Assembly (NCBI GenBank): GCA_029339195.1
Contig: JAPTJF010000095.1
Coordinates: 94,261 to 158,260 of the forward strand
Direction of reading: 5' to 3'
Origin: Micractinium sp. NFX-FRZ
Lineage: Eukaryota; Chlorophyta; Trebouxiophyceae; Chlorellales; Chlorellaceae
DNA: 64,000 bases
The notes below the pieces were generated by a model. The model worked only from the letters and a program-made list of their open reading frames with translations. It ran no database searches and was not told the origin of the DNA. The first letter of the stretch is position 1; every line of letters starts with the position of its first letter. The translations under genes and the position numbers were made by a program. This document shows positions 21,501-31,597 of the stretch, piece after piece.

Positions 21501-24500
21501 CTGCACCGCCGTGCCTTCCACTTTGCCCTCTCTGCCCATGCAGGCAGATTGAGGGCACTGCGGTTGACCCCACCCTGCCACCCTGTGCCACAGTGGCATG
21601 GCCTGCCTACCACAACTGGCACCAACCCGCTGGTCTGGCAGGCATGCACCCGCAGCGCAGCCACTCGGGATCTGGTGCCAGCATAGCGGCGCTGCTGGCG
21701 CTTGGCGCGCTGGTTGCAGCGGGGGCAGCAGGCCGTTTGTATCTGAGGCGTCGTGTGCTGCAGCAGCAGATGCAGTCAGCCACCTTGGAGGAGCAGGCCA
21801 GGCTGTACGGCCTTGGAAACGGCGTCGGGTCAGTGGAGGGCGAACTGCAGCCGTTGCCACCCCTCTGCCCCAGCGGCGGCAGAAGGGAGCGGCTGGCAGC
21901 TCTTCTGAGCGCCACTTTGAGCAGCGGTGGGAGCTCCTGTTGGGCCATTCCGGTGGTGCCCTTTTCGGGGGAGGCGCTGCCAGAGAGCTTCACACACCAG
22001 CTGGGCCCGTCAGCGCAGGGGCGGGCTGGCAAGCGCACACACACTTCCGCACCCCGGCAAGCTGGTGGCCGGCGATGGGGGCTCGAGTCTACCGGGCTTC
22101 GGATTGAGTCCAACCAGCTGGAGGTGAGGCACACAGGGGCAGGCAGGCTAGCCGGTAGCTGGGTGAACAGGCAGGTGTGTTCTCACACCACATGCTGTTG
22201 CATATGCCCAGGGCCGCCTGCGCGCATCCCTGGCTGCATGCACGCCGCCTGCCTGCCTGCCTCATGGGCTGCCTGCATTTTGGCCTGGCTGCATGCCTGT
22301 CGGCCGTTCTGCTGTCCTTACCCGTAAGAAGCACAAATGCACACAATATCACGTGCCCCCTCTGCAGAGTGCCTGCGACCCGTCCTCACTCAGCCACCCC
22401 CTCCCCACCCAACCCCACCCACCCACACACCATGCACCACCCACCCGCCCACCCCTTTGCGTGTTTGCCTGTGCAGTTTATGCTGGACGACAGTGGCCAG
22501 TTTTGCGTTTTGGGCGAGGGCACGAATGCGAGCGTCTATGCAGCTGTGCTTAACGGGGTACCCGTCGCGGCAAAGGCAAGCCTGGAGCAACCCGCCTGTG
22601 AAGTGCGGCTGTGCGCATGTGCACCACCTGTCATGCACACACAGCCAGGTGTCACAGTGCCCCCCTCAGCTTGTGCACATACACCTTGGGAGTGTTGCAG
22701 CCAGCTGTGCGCTTGCAAATTGCCCCACCTTATGCCCCCCCTGCAGGTGTGCGAGCTCCTGCCAGGCACGGACTCCCGGCAGCTGTGGCACGAGGCAGCG
22801 CTTCAGCGGCGCAGCGCACACCCACGCATCGTGCAGCTTCTGGGGGTGTCTGCCTGCGTGAGTGGCTGTGCCTCGGCTGTGTGCAGCTGGGAGCATGCTG
22901 GGCCAGGGGAGGAAGTCAGCTTTGCACTTTTATGCCGGCAAGCTTGCGGGGTCTGCCTACCCACATGCTGCAGCCTCCCTTGCAAGGAAGGCACGGAGCA
23001 CAATGAAGGCCTGCTGTGTTTTCACGCCGCCCCCACTGCTGTGCCTTTGGACGTGTGCAGGATGGCCTGCTGATTCTGGCTATGGAGCTGATGGAGGGCG
23101 GGAACTTGAAGACGGCACTGGAGCGACCAGACGCGCGGGACACGCTGCAGTGGAGCAAGGGGTGAGAAGCAGCAGCCTGGGATGCAGTTAGTTACAGGGA
23201 ATGCTGGATGCTGCTGCTACTCTATCTGTGTGTGTGACAGTCACCCCGCATAGTAGGCCCTCTATCGCTGTGCTGCAGTGCCTCTACTGCCCTGATCCTG
23301 CTCTGGCCTACTGCGTTGGAAGCATACTAGATGGGGCGGCCCTGCAGGAGCTTGATACTTGTATGGGGCTGTTGTGTCGGCCACTGTGCTTCAGGGGCTG
23401 CCAGGTTGCGCTGGATGTGGCGGAAGCGCTGCACTTCCTGCACACCCAAGCTCGCGTGCGGCACAATGACGTCAAGGCCAGGTCAGAGCACAAGACCTGC
23501 CTGCCCGCCTGCCTGCCCACCTGCCCGCCTGCCTGCCCACCTGCCCGCCTGCCAGCTCACCTGCCCGCCTGCCTGCCCACCTGCCCGCCTGCCTGCTCTC
23601 CTGCCTGCCAGTGCCTGCCAGTGCCTGCCTGCTTGCGCACCTGCCTGCGCGCTTGCTTGCCCGCGCGCCTGCCTGCCCTCCTGCCCTGGCACATCGGCGT
23701 GTTTCATCCGGCAGGCACGACCCGCCAGCCAGCATGTGACGGGTAGCCTACATTGGGCAGCTAACGAGCAACCTCGCCTCCCCTATTGCCGCCCTCAGCA
23801 ACGTGCTGCTAACCCAGGACATGCGTGCCTGCCTCAGCGACCTGGGCGTGGCGCAGGCGGTGTGCAGCCAGGCATGCGCCGCTGCAGGCGGGTCCTTCAC
23901 GCACGCCGCTCCCGAGCAGCTGCTGGGGGCGCGCTGCACGCTTGCGGCCGACATCTACAGGTTGGGGACCAACACTGATAGAACTTGCTTGGTTCTGGGG
24001 GCCTGCAATGGAGGGTCATGGGGCACCGCATGCTGGCCTAGGCCTGTGCCGCCTGGCACATACGCCCACTTGCACAACATGCAGCCAAAGGCCTGCTTCC
24101 TGTCCCCCTGGCTCAGCTTTGGCGTGCTGCTGATCGAGCTGACCACGCTGACGGCGGTCACCAAGCGGGGGCGGTGGCGCCTGCCGCGGGTGCCCAACGA
24201 GTGCTCCCAGGTGAACGGGTGGCTGGGGCAGTGCGCACAGCCAGCAGCGCCAGTGCTGGCAAAGCAGTGCTCACTGCTTTTACCAGGCAGTTCTGAGGCG
24301 CCGCCCAGGCGCCTGCCTGTGGCTTGCAGCCCGTGCAGGTGTCAGCAGGCTGGTTGTTGACCGCAACACGCCTTCCTGACCCTGGCTCCATGCAGGCGGT
24401 GCTGGAGCTCATCCAGCAGTGCTTGGCGACAGACCCAGAGCGGCGGCCCACAGCGGCAGCGGCGCTACAGCAGCTCCGTGCCGACGCTGAAGTTGGCTGA
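18564..24500 (+). CDS. Leucine-rich-repeat receptor-like protein kinase
   Basis: Sixteen exons, all joined in frame: 18564-18675, 18841-19024, 19342-19530, 19698-20183, 20369-20447, 20597-20650, 20824-20990, 21266-21346, 21544-22123, 22477-22575, 22747-22857, 23061-23161, 23395-23481, 23799-23960, 24117-24210 and 24396-24500, about 896 residues. There is a signal peptide (MLLTTLLVALTAALALGSAV), an LRR N-cap with SPCLWEGVECDD, plant-type LRRs (LTDLDLSGPLPWRLGGFPNL, LNGNRFEGTLP, LDVSGNPLLAGTLP) and a membrane span at about 495-517 followed by RLYLRRR. The kinase starts near 645: LGEGTNASVYAAV, Lys677 in VPVAAK, HNDVKASN (Asp773, Lys775, Asn778), DLG (791-793), APEQLL and DPERRPTA. The HRD arginine is Asn and DFG is DLG. 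One intron uses a GC donor (22576). Ligand unknown. Confidence 0.85.
21040..21062. repeat. Interstitial telomere-type repeat (TTTAGGG)3
   Basis: Three consecutive TAGGGTT units lie in an intron of the receptor kinase, followed by inverted telomere-like pieces (CCCTAAAC, ATAAACCC) at about 21077-21092. Imperfect 30-bp direct repeats flank the block at about 21011-21040 and 21095-21124. Confidence 0.85.
23497..23690. repeat. CCTGCCTGCC-type degenerate repeat in a kinase intron
   Basis: About 190 bases built of CCTG/CCTGCC units lie in the intron between 23481 and 23799. The repeat keeps several frames open but lies between two in-frame kinase exons. Confidence 0.85.
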
Positions 24501-24701
24501 CATCCAAACCGATGTCTGCTGGCTTGCAACCGTCTCTGCCTGGCGCAATGACCGCACTCCCCACTGCCTGTGCACCTGTGCAACCTGCACCGGAACCCCC
24601 CACTCCATCTGTCTACATATCTTAGGTAACATGTGCCGACAAGTGACATGGGCTGCCAGGCAATTAGTGCTGCTACAGTAGGACAGCCGGCATCAGGTGG
24701 C

Positions 24702-27700
24702 TCAGTGGCCAGCCACGATGGCCACGTCGCTTGTGCCATCAGGTGTGTGCACTGCTGTGAGCTGCAGCTGGCGCACCCCCAGGGCTTCTGCCAGAGGCGC
24801 CACTGTGGCCGCCACAGCCGCCCCCCCACTGCTGTCGTTGCTGCCGTCCCCGCTGTGGCGCTCCAGCTGCTGCCGGGCACGGCTGGCCGCACCCGAGTTG
24901 TGCTGGTGGGCGGCTGTCAGCAGTGCCATCATGTAGCGCTGCAGTGGAAACATACACGAGGGGGTGGCCAGGTGAGCGGGCATGTCACGCCACTGAGGCG
25001 AGCGAGCAAGCCAGATGGCGAGCACAACAACAGGCCTGCAGTTAACTGGAACCCATGCAACCCATGCAACAAGCCTCCCCGGCAAGCCCTCCCGACCCAC
25101 CTGCGGGCTGGCCTCAGCCCCCGCTGCGCCGCCCTGCTGGCACTGCCCGCGCAGCGCCGAGAGCAGGGCGGTGCCACCGCCAGCCAGCGCAGCCGCCAGG
25201 TGTGTGCAGAGCTGCCTTAGCAGCGGCTGAAGGTCCACCCTGTCACGCTGCCGCTCCTCCAGCAGCGCACGGATGATCTCTGCGCCAATCTGCTCGTGCC
25301 GCCGCTTGCTGGCAGGTGCTGCGTGCCGCCCGGCGCCCTGTGCCAGCGCCAGACGGGCAGCCATGCCCACGCCCCCGCCTGCCGCCCCCTGGAAGCCGCC
25401 CCGAAGCTGCTCCTCCAGTGTGTCGGCCTCATCATAGGCCCACTCAAATGCACCCATCATGCCTTGCCCCTGGGCGCTGGCAGCCGCCGTGCCCAGCCCC
25501 TCCTCATCGCCCTGCCGCTGCCTGCCCTCCCACTGCGGCAGCTGTGACGGCCCTGCTGCAGGGTGGGGGCCAGGTGACGGTGCTGCCCATTCTGCCTCGT
25601 GCTGCTGCGCCGGTTCCTCCTCCCACTGAATGTCGCAGCCCCAGAGCCCACCAAACTCGGCCGGACTGCCTGCCTCAGCTGCCAGTCCTGCTGCTGCAGA
25701 GCGGCTGCCAGGTGGGGCGTGCGGGCTGGGGCTGCTGGCGGGGGCAGCCCAGCTGGCGTGAGGGACTGAGCTGGAGGCAAGGGCTTCGCCTGCTGCCTGC
25801 ACATCAAGGGCTGCCCAGGGGTCGGCAGCAGCCGCGTCCAGCTGTGCAGCGCCCACGGAGCCTGCCGGCCTGCCGCCGCGTGGGTGCACAGCGGGCTGTT
25901 CCTCGTCCTCCCAGCGCACCACAGCCGCCGCCTCCTCCTCCATGCTGCCGTCCATCGGCTGCTGCTGCTCGCCAGCCCACCCATCTGCCTCCCCATCAAA
26001 CTCTGCCCACACGTCCTCAGGGCTGCCTGCGGGCGCTGCTGTTGTACCAGCAATCTCTATTGGTGCTGCCGCTGCGGTGAGCTCAGGGCTGCCTGGCTGC
26101 CCAAGCGCCCAGGCTGCATGGAAGTTGCCTGGCTGGCTCCGCTGCCCCTCTGCCTGCTCCCACTGCTGTGCTGTCTGGCTTGCATCAGGCACCCACCCGA
26201 AGCCGGTAGCAGCAAAGTGCGCTCCCGCTGAGTAATCTCCATCTGCACACGCGCCCCACTGGCTGCCCTGGCCTGCCCCGGCATCGCTCCACAACGCCTG
26301 CGGCGCTTGATCACCGCTACCGCTGTAATCTGCAGCTGCCCCGCCGCTGCCGCAGCTGTCATCATCGTCCTCAAATCGCACCTCGACGCCAGGATGCGCT
26401 GCCAGGCTGCAGCTGGCTGCTGCCTCTGCTGCAGAGCTGGTGGCTGGCAGCTCCTGCCTGTCATGGGGCGCCTGCAGCTGGCCGACTGCCTTGCTGCCCA
26501 GCAGCGGCGCCACATGGCCAGCGGGCTGCGCCTGTGTGGGTGCCACCTCAGCGTCGGCAGCGGGAGGGTCGCACCACTCAAGAGCCACGGCATCCTGCCG
26601 ACCCTGTTGCTGCTCATCCTGCTGCTGCTGCCATTGGCCCTGCCCTGCCCTGCTGGCACCCCACTGCCCAGCCGCCGCCGCAGCGGCAGCAGGAGCGGCA
26701 GCAGGGGTGGTGCCACCGTCCCAGGCGCCTCCCTCCTCCTCCCAGTCGTCCCAACCCTCCAGATCTTCTGCTGTCAGCCCCGCCACCAGCTCCGCTGCTG
26801 TCAACTGGGGAGCAGCGGGTGGCATGCCCTGCGCTGCCGGCTGGTGCCGCGGCGGCGGGGCGCACACCGCTGGCAGAAGAGCTCTCAGCTGGGGCAGCAG
26901 CAGCGACTCTGTGTCGTGAGCCGGCTTCCAGCGCTGCTTCGTGCCCGCCTGGCTGCAGCATGGGGAGAAGATGGTGGGTGAGCAGTAGTGAAATACGCGC
27001 TGCGTAAAGCATCGTGGTGCTGCATGGTGTGTGCTGCATAGCACAGCTGCATGTGCGTGCATGCAGGCAGGCTGGCAGGCATGGGGGCCGTGGCACGTTC
27101 CTTCGCGCGGTCGCAAACTCACGTGAGCAGCACGCAGGGGCGGAGCGCCGACACATTGATGGAAGCGAAGTCGATGCGCAGCAGCTGGCTCTCAGCGGCT
27201 GGGTCTGCAGCTGGCAGCACAGCCTGGCGCCGCCCTCCCAGGGTGGGCTGCTTGCCCGCTGCGCCTGCTGCGCCCGGCACGCCTGCTGCGCCCGCTGCAG
27301 CGCGTCCCTGGTCCTCCCATCCATGCTGCTCTGCCTGCACACCGCAGCCTGCCGTCGCCAGCGCCAGGGGCAGCGCACTGCGCCTGCCCAACTGTGGCAC
27401 CGCCCTCCTGGCGCCCGTCCCTGCTGCCGTGGCTGCCGCTGAGGTTGCCAGCGAGGCTGGCGGCTCCTCATCTGAGTCAGCATCCTCAATACACTCCGAC
27501 CCTGCAGGGCCGCCGCCAGAGGGCCATGCCCCTCCTGCCAGCTGGCGCTGCTGTGTGAAGGCCCTGTTGCGGAACACCGGGGCGTGGCGCTGCGGCTGCG
27601 AGGCAGGGGGCGCCTGCTCCTGCGCCTGCCGCTGCCCTGCCAGTGCCTGGCGCTCCAGGGCTGCCACCTGTGCAAGCATGGCCTCATCCCACTCCTCCTC

Positions 27701-30442
27701 ATCATCGTCCTCCTCCTCTTGCTGCTGCCACTGCGGCTGGCTGAGGGCCAGCGGCTGCCGCCGGCTGGCAAACGTGGGCACCCGCAGGCCTGCGGGACCA
27801 GCGGCCTGCAGGGGCTGCTGCCTTGCAGGTGCTGCCTCCAGCGCCAGCCATGGGTCCCCGCCCTGCTCCCCTCCTCCATCCTGCTCCCACACCTCACTCA
27901 GCCTGGCCTGCACGGGTGCACCCATCCGCTGCTGCTGCTGCTGCTGCTGCCAGGTGCCTCCAGCTGCCCCTCTTGCCCCGTCCATCTGCTGCTGCTGCTG
28001 CTGCCACAGATCATGAGGTTGGCCGGCCAGGCCCAGAGTCAAGGGCACACGCTGGTGCATGCCCGCCTGGTGCAGGGCAGCAGGGCCCTCCAGCTCCTGC
28101 CAAGCAGCTCCGTCTGCAGCATGAGCGGCACCCCCAGCGAGGACAAGCGCAGAAGGCAGCGTTTACACATGAGAAGTAGTGCAACAGGGGACACTCATGA
28201 GAGGTGGACGTGAGAGGCTGCTCTGCCGTCCTGTCGCGACACAACCGGCTGGCAGCTACCAGCATGCACTCTAGTCCGCCAACTGACGTGGCGGCAGCCC
28301 CATCCCTACCATTTCCCCGCCTTACCATTGTCCACGTCTTGAATGGCGTCGCTGTCTGCTGCAGGCTGCCAGGCTGGCCAGTGCTGGAAGCTGCCTTGGC
28401 CTCGCTGCTCTTCCGCTTGTTCCCCGTGTGTGTGCATCCGCTGCTCACCCATACATGTCTGCTGCTGCTGCTGCTGCTGCTGGCTCCCGCCTGCCAGGTA
28501 TGCTGGCAGCCGCTGCCACTGCGGCTCCTGCCAGCCGCCGCTCCAGCCCAGCCCGTCCCCAAAGCTGCCACCTGGCGGAAGCATCGTCTCTCCTCCCCCG
28601 GCATCTTCAGGCAGCAGCCAGCCGTCATCCCCAGCTGCGATATGCAGCACCCCCTGTTCCTCCAGCTGTGCCGTGTGCTGGCGAAGTGCCTGCACCGCTG
28701 CTGCTAGCCCTGCTTCCCCGGCAGCTGTGCTTCTCAGCTGGGGCGCTGGCTGCAGCACCTCATCTCCCAGCAGCCTGCAGGGCATCAAAACATGAGGGCG
28801 CGCACATTGGCGAGAAGACTGATCAGGAGCTTTGCCAGCTGCAGTGGCTGCGGTCAATCCCATCAAGCTGTGGAATACAGCGTCAAAATGCGCACAACAG
28901 CACGCCAGCTCCTCCCCCCTGCCAACAGCTGCCCTCACGCTCACTGCTGCAGGAAGGCGTCAAACGGCGGCGGCGCCAGCTCAGCGGCGGGGTCCATCGC
29001 CAGCTCAGCCTCGCTCAGCCTGGTGGCATCGGTCTCCCGGCATAGCAGGCCCTGCAGGGCGAGGGACAGCATGGAGCAGGGGCTGAGCAAGCATTGGACT
29101 TCACACTGAGATGTCCAGCAGCCACGCACTCTTCCGCAGATATCCAATGCGACCGCCTCGCCACACCCAGCCCGGATGCACCTGCACGACCCCTCCTAGC
29201 TCTGGCTGCCAACTGCCCTGCAGCAGCTGCCGCAGCTGCTGGTGCATCTGCGCATCGGCCTCGGTGAACAGGGCATCGCCACCCGAGCCGCCCTCCTCCT
29301 CTGCAGCGGCAGGGCAGGCGCTGGCTGTCAGTGCCAGGCTCCCAAGCTCGAAGCTCTAACTATACAGCACGGCGGCACACATGCATTGGTGGACACAAAC
29401 CCATTCCCCACCCCTGCATCACCTGCATCAACCGAATGTGTCCCGCCCGCAGTCGTGGCCGCCGCCTGGCGCGCACGCCCGCCCAAGCGCTGCTTCGCAG
29501 GCGGCGGTGCTGCCCGCTTGACAGCCTCGGCTGTCTGCTTCACCAGTGCGTTCTTCATGGTGCGGATGAGCTGCGGGGAGGCGCCAGAGGGGCAGGGTGT
29601 TCGAGGGGCAGGGTCCAACTTCAGCAGCAGCAGCATCAGCAAGGCATAGTCCAGACAGGCACGCAAGGAGGTAACCAGTTTGGCTAGTTTTACAGGTGGG
29701 CGCATTGTTGTACAGGTGGGTGCAGATGCACACCAGCACCGTGGGCAGCAGCAGGTCAGGTTGGGTGAGCGTGCTGATGGGGTTTTAGGGTGTTTAAACC
29801 CTTGCTTTGCCACCCAACCCTCCCAATCCTCTCTCCACCTTTGCAGCTCCACCCTCGCCTGCGTTGTTTTTCAAGTTGGTATGCTTCATGTTGTGATGTG
29901 TGGTGTTTGGCACCCCCACAGTAACATCTCTGCCTCTGTTCTACCATTCTTGTTTCAACGCTCTCCTTTCCAGGTTTTCAGAAACCTAGGCATCTTTATC
30001 GCAAGATTCATTGCGGGTAAAAAGATGTAAAGCAAAAACAATCCAAATCCGAAACACAGCAGCAGGACTCACCTCTGTGCGCACGTGCACGTCAGCGGCG
30101 GCTGCCTCCACTGCCGCACGCCCCGCCCCATCCTGCTGCTGCTGTGCCTCCCCTCCAGAAGCCTGCAATGGGTTGCGAGGGGGGCACCCCAGGTGGTCAG
30201 GCATGTGGGTGAGGCTGCCTGTTGGGAGCAGAGAGTGCGCATCATGTCGTTGTTGCCGGCGGCACATGCAGGGGGTGCCCCTCCCGCACCTGCGCCTGCT
30301 GGGTGCTGCCCCCAAAGGAGCTGGTGGCCAGCGCCACAAACTGGGAACCAAACGGGTTGCGCTTGTGCCGCTTCATCTCCACATCCTCAATCGCCTGCTG
30401 GCGCAGCGCCACTGCTGCGGCAGGAGCAGGCGCCGCTGCCAT
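24702..30442 (-). CDS. Large acidic Trp/Gln-rich protein, unrecognised
   Basis: Minus-strand exons: 30442-30290, 30162-30073, 29570-29423, 29300-29107, 29051-28945, 28774-28326, 28113-27123, 26952-25101 and 24938-24702, about 1406 residues. I do not recognise the family. The N-terminus is ordered-looking (IEDVEMKRHKRNPFGSQFVA, LIRTMKNALVKQTAEAVKRA, GGRIGYLRKSAWLLDIS). The middle is low complexity: poly-Gln runs, QQQEEEDDDEEEWDEAML, and many isolated Trp in acidic settings (EDLEGWDDWEEEGGAW). The C-terminus becomes helical again (IGAEIIRALLEERQRDRVDL, then YMMALLTAAHQH). Acidic Trp motifs of this kind often bind adaptor ear domains, but that is only a suggestion. Exons 2-3 are the weakest part: 29690-29790 contains another coding-like segment that I could not join in frame. 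The LINE-derived block lies just upstream. Confidence 0.5.
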
Positions 30443-30689
30443 CGCGCACGCCACAAGGTGGGCAGGCGGGGCTACGGCGGGCGGCGGTGGTGCTCGGTTG
30501 TGGGTTTGGGCGGCAAGGGCTTCTTGGCCGCCTGCGGCTCTTAGAGATCGCTCCTTGTTGCCCCAGGCTACCGAGGGAAGGGCTGCTCGGAAAGGGGGAG
30601 CAGCGGGCGAGGTTTCAAACACAGGGGCTCAGCCCTGCCTGCTTGAGCGTCGCTGTGAGGCTACAATGTGGCGACGCAGAGCATCTAGA

Positions 30690-31400
30690 AACACTGCAGT
30701 CACGCTCACTTGCTGTCGGCGCGCAGAGTGTTGGGCGCGAGACGCTGACGTGGATTGCGTGCTTGATTTCTCCTTGCCCCAAGCTTCCGGCACGCATGCA
30801 TCATATGCATCGCGATACACATCTGGACGAACGGCGCGGAACGTGGCCCCACAAATCCCGAGGCTCAGGGGTCATGCCACACCTGATGTGGTGTTTTTCC
30901 CGAATTTGGACCCCAACAGGCTCCTCACTACAGCCATCCAGCCCCTCACTCAACATGAGAGGAAGGTGGTGATATTTGAATTTGGCCATACCAGCGACAA
31001 AAATATGGTTGAAGTGTTGCGGGACAAAGTGCGGCAGCATGCTGCTTGGGCGGATTATTTGAGGGGCCAGGCTACTGCCTGGGAGGTGACTGTGTACCCG
31101 GTGGTGGTTTCGCATTCGGGCCTGGTCACAGCTACGCTGGCGGAGGGACTACTGGAGTGTGGGGTGAGTGCGCAGGGGGCGACACGCGCGGTTGGGCGGG
31201 TGCTGAATGCTGCAGTTTCAAGCACTGAGAACATCTGGAAAACGAGAGGCAAGCTCCTGAAAGAGTTGGAAAGGGCTGACCCCGGCTGACAGGCCCCTCC
31301 AAGGGGGTGGGTCGGCAGTCTGGCAGCGGCGGCATTAGCCGCCGCCAGCCAGGCTGTCGCGTATCACCCCCCAGTCACCCAAGCGTGTCACCTTCTTCTT
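30690..31400 (+). mobile_element. 3' remnant of a LINE-type retroelement (restriction-like endonuclease end)
   Basis: A plus-strand open frame ends at 31289. Its last 150 residues include TPDVVFFPNLDP, then KVVIFEFGHTSDKNMVEVLR, then VTVYPVVVSHSGLVTATLAE. This resembles the PD-(D/E)xK endonuclease-like end of some LINE polyproteins (PD..., then an acidic residue in a hydrophobic strand, then the long helix). No reverse transcriptase lies upstream, so the copy looks 5'-truncated. After the stop there is a GC-rich segment that can fold (GCGGCGGC...GCCGCCGCC near 31325-31348) and a CTT microsatellite. The left boundary is an estimate; the frame is open further left but runs antisense to the first exon of the neighbouring gene. 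Confidence 0.45.
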
Positions 31401-31413
31401 CTTCTTCTTCTTC
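31391..31413. repeat. CTT microsatellite
   Basis: About seven CTT copies just after the retroelement-like open frame. Confidence 0.9.
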
Positions 31414-31597
31414 CGATTGAGCTTCAAAGTAGTCGCCCCAGCCCGCCAGACACCTGCGCATGGCTGCGCCCGCGAACTCCAGGCCCCCCTCTTTCCTTTC
31501 ACGCATGTTCAGCTGCTTCAGAAGCACCGTGCATCACTGCCCTGGCAAAGCGCACAACTGGGGCCCCTCCGCTTGTGCAAAAAGCTGAACGCCACAC

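Larger units (their letters stand above)
30443..31597. other. Divergent intergenic region carrying the retroelement remnant
   Basis: Between the starts of the Trp/Gln-rich gene (-) and PrmA (+). It contains the LINE-like remnant, the CTT microsatellite at 31391-31413 and about 180 bases of presumed PrmA promoter and 5' UTR. Confidence 0.5.

Noticed and set aside
23497..23690. CRISPR-like or coding Cys/Pro repeat
   Set aside because: It is a simple CCTG-type repeat inside an intron between two in-frame kinase exons, without spacers.
30222..30700. Long plus-strand open frame extending left of the retroelement remnant as a full gene
   Set aside because: It runs antisense through the first exon of the Trp/Gln-rich gene, and GC-rich DNA keeps many frames open. 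Only the part right of about 30690 has retroelement-like content.
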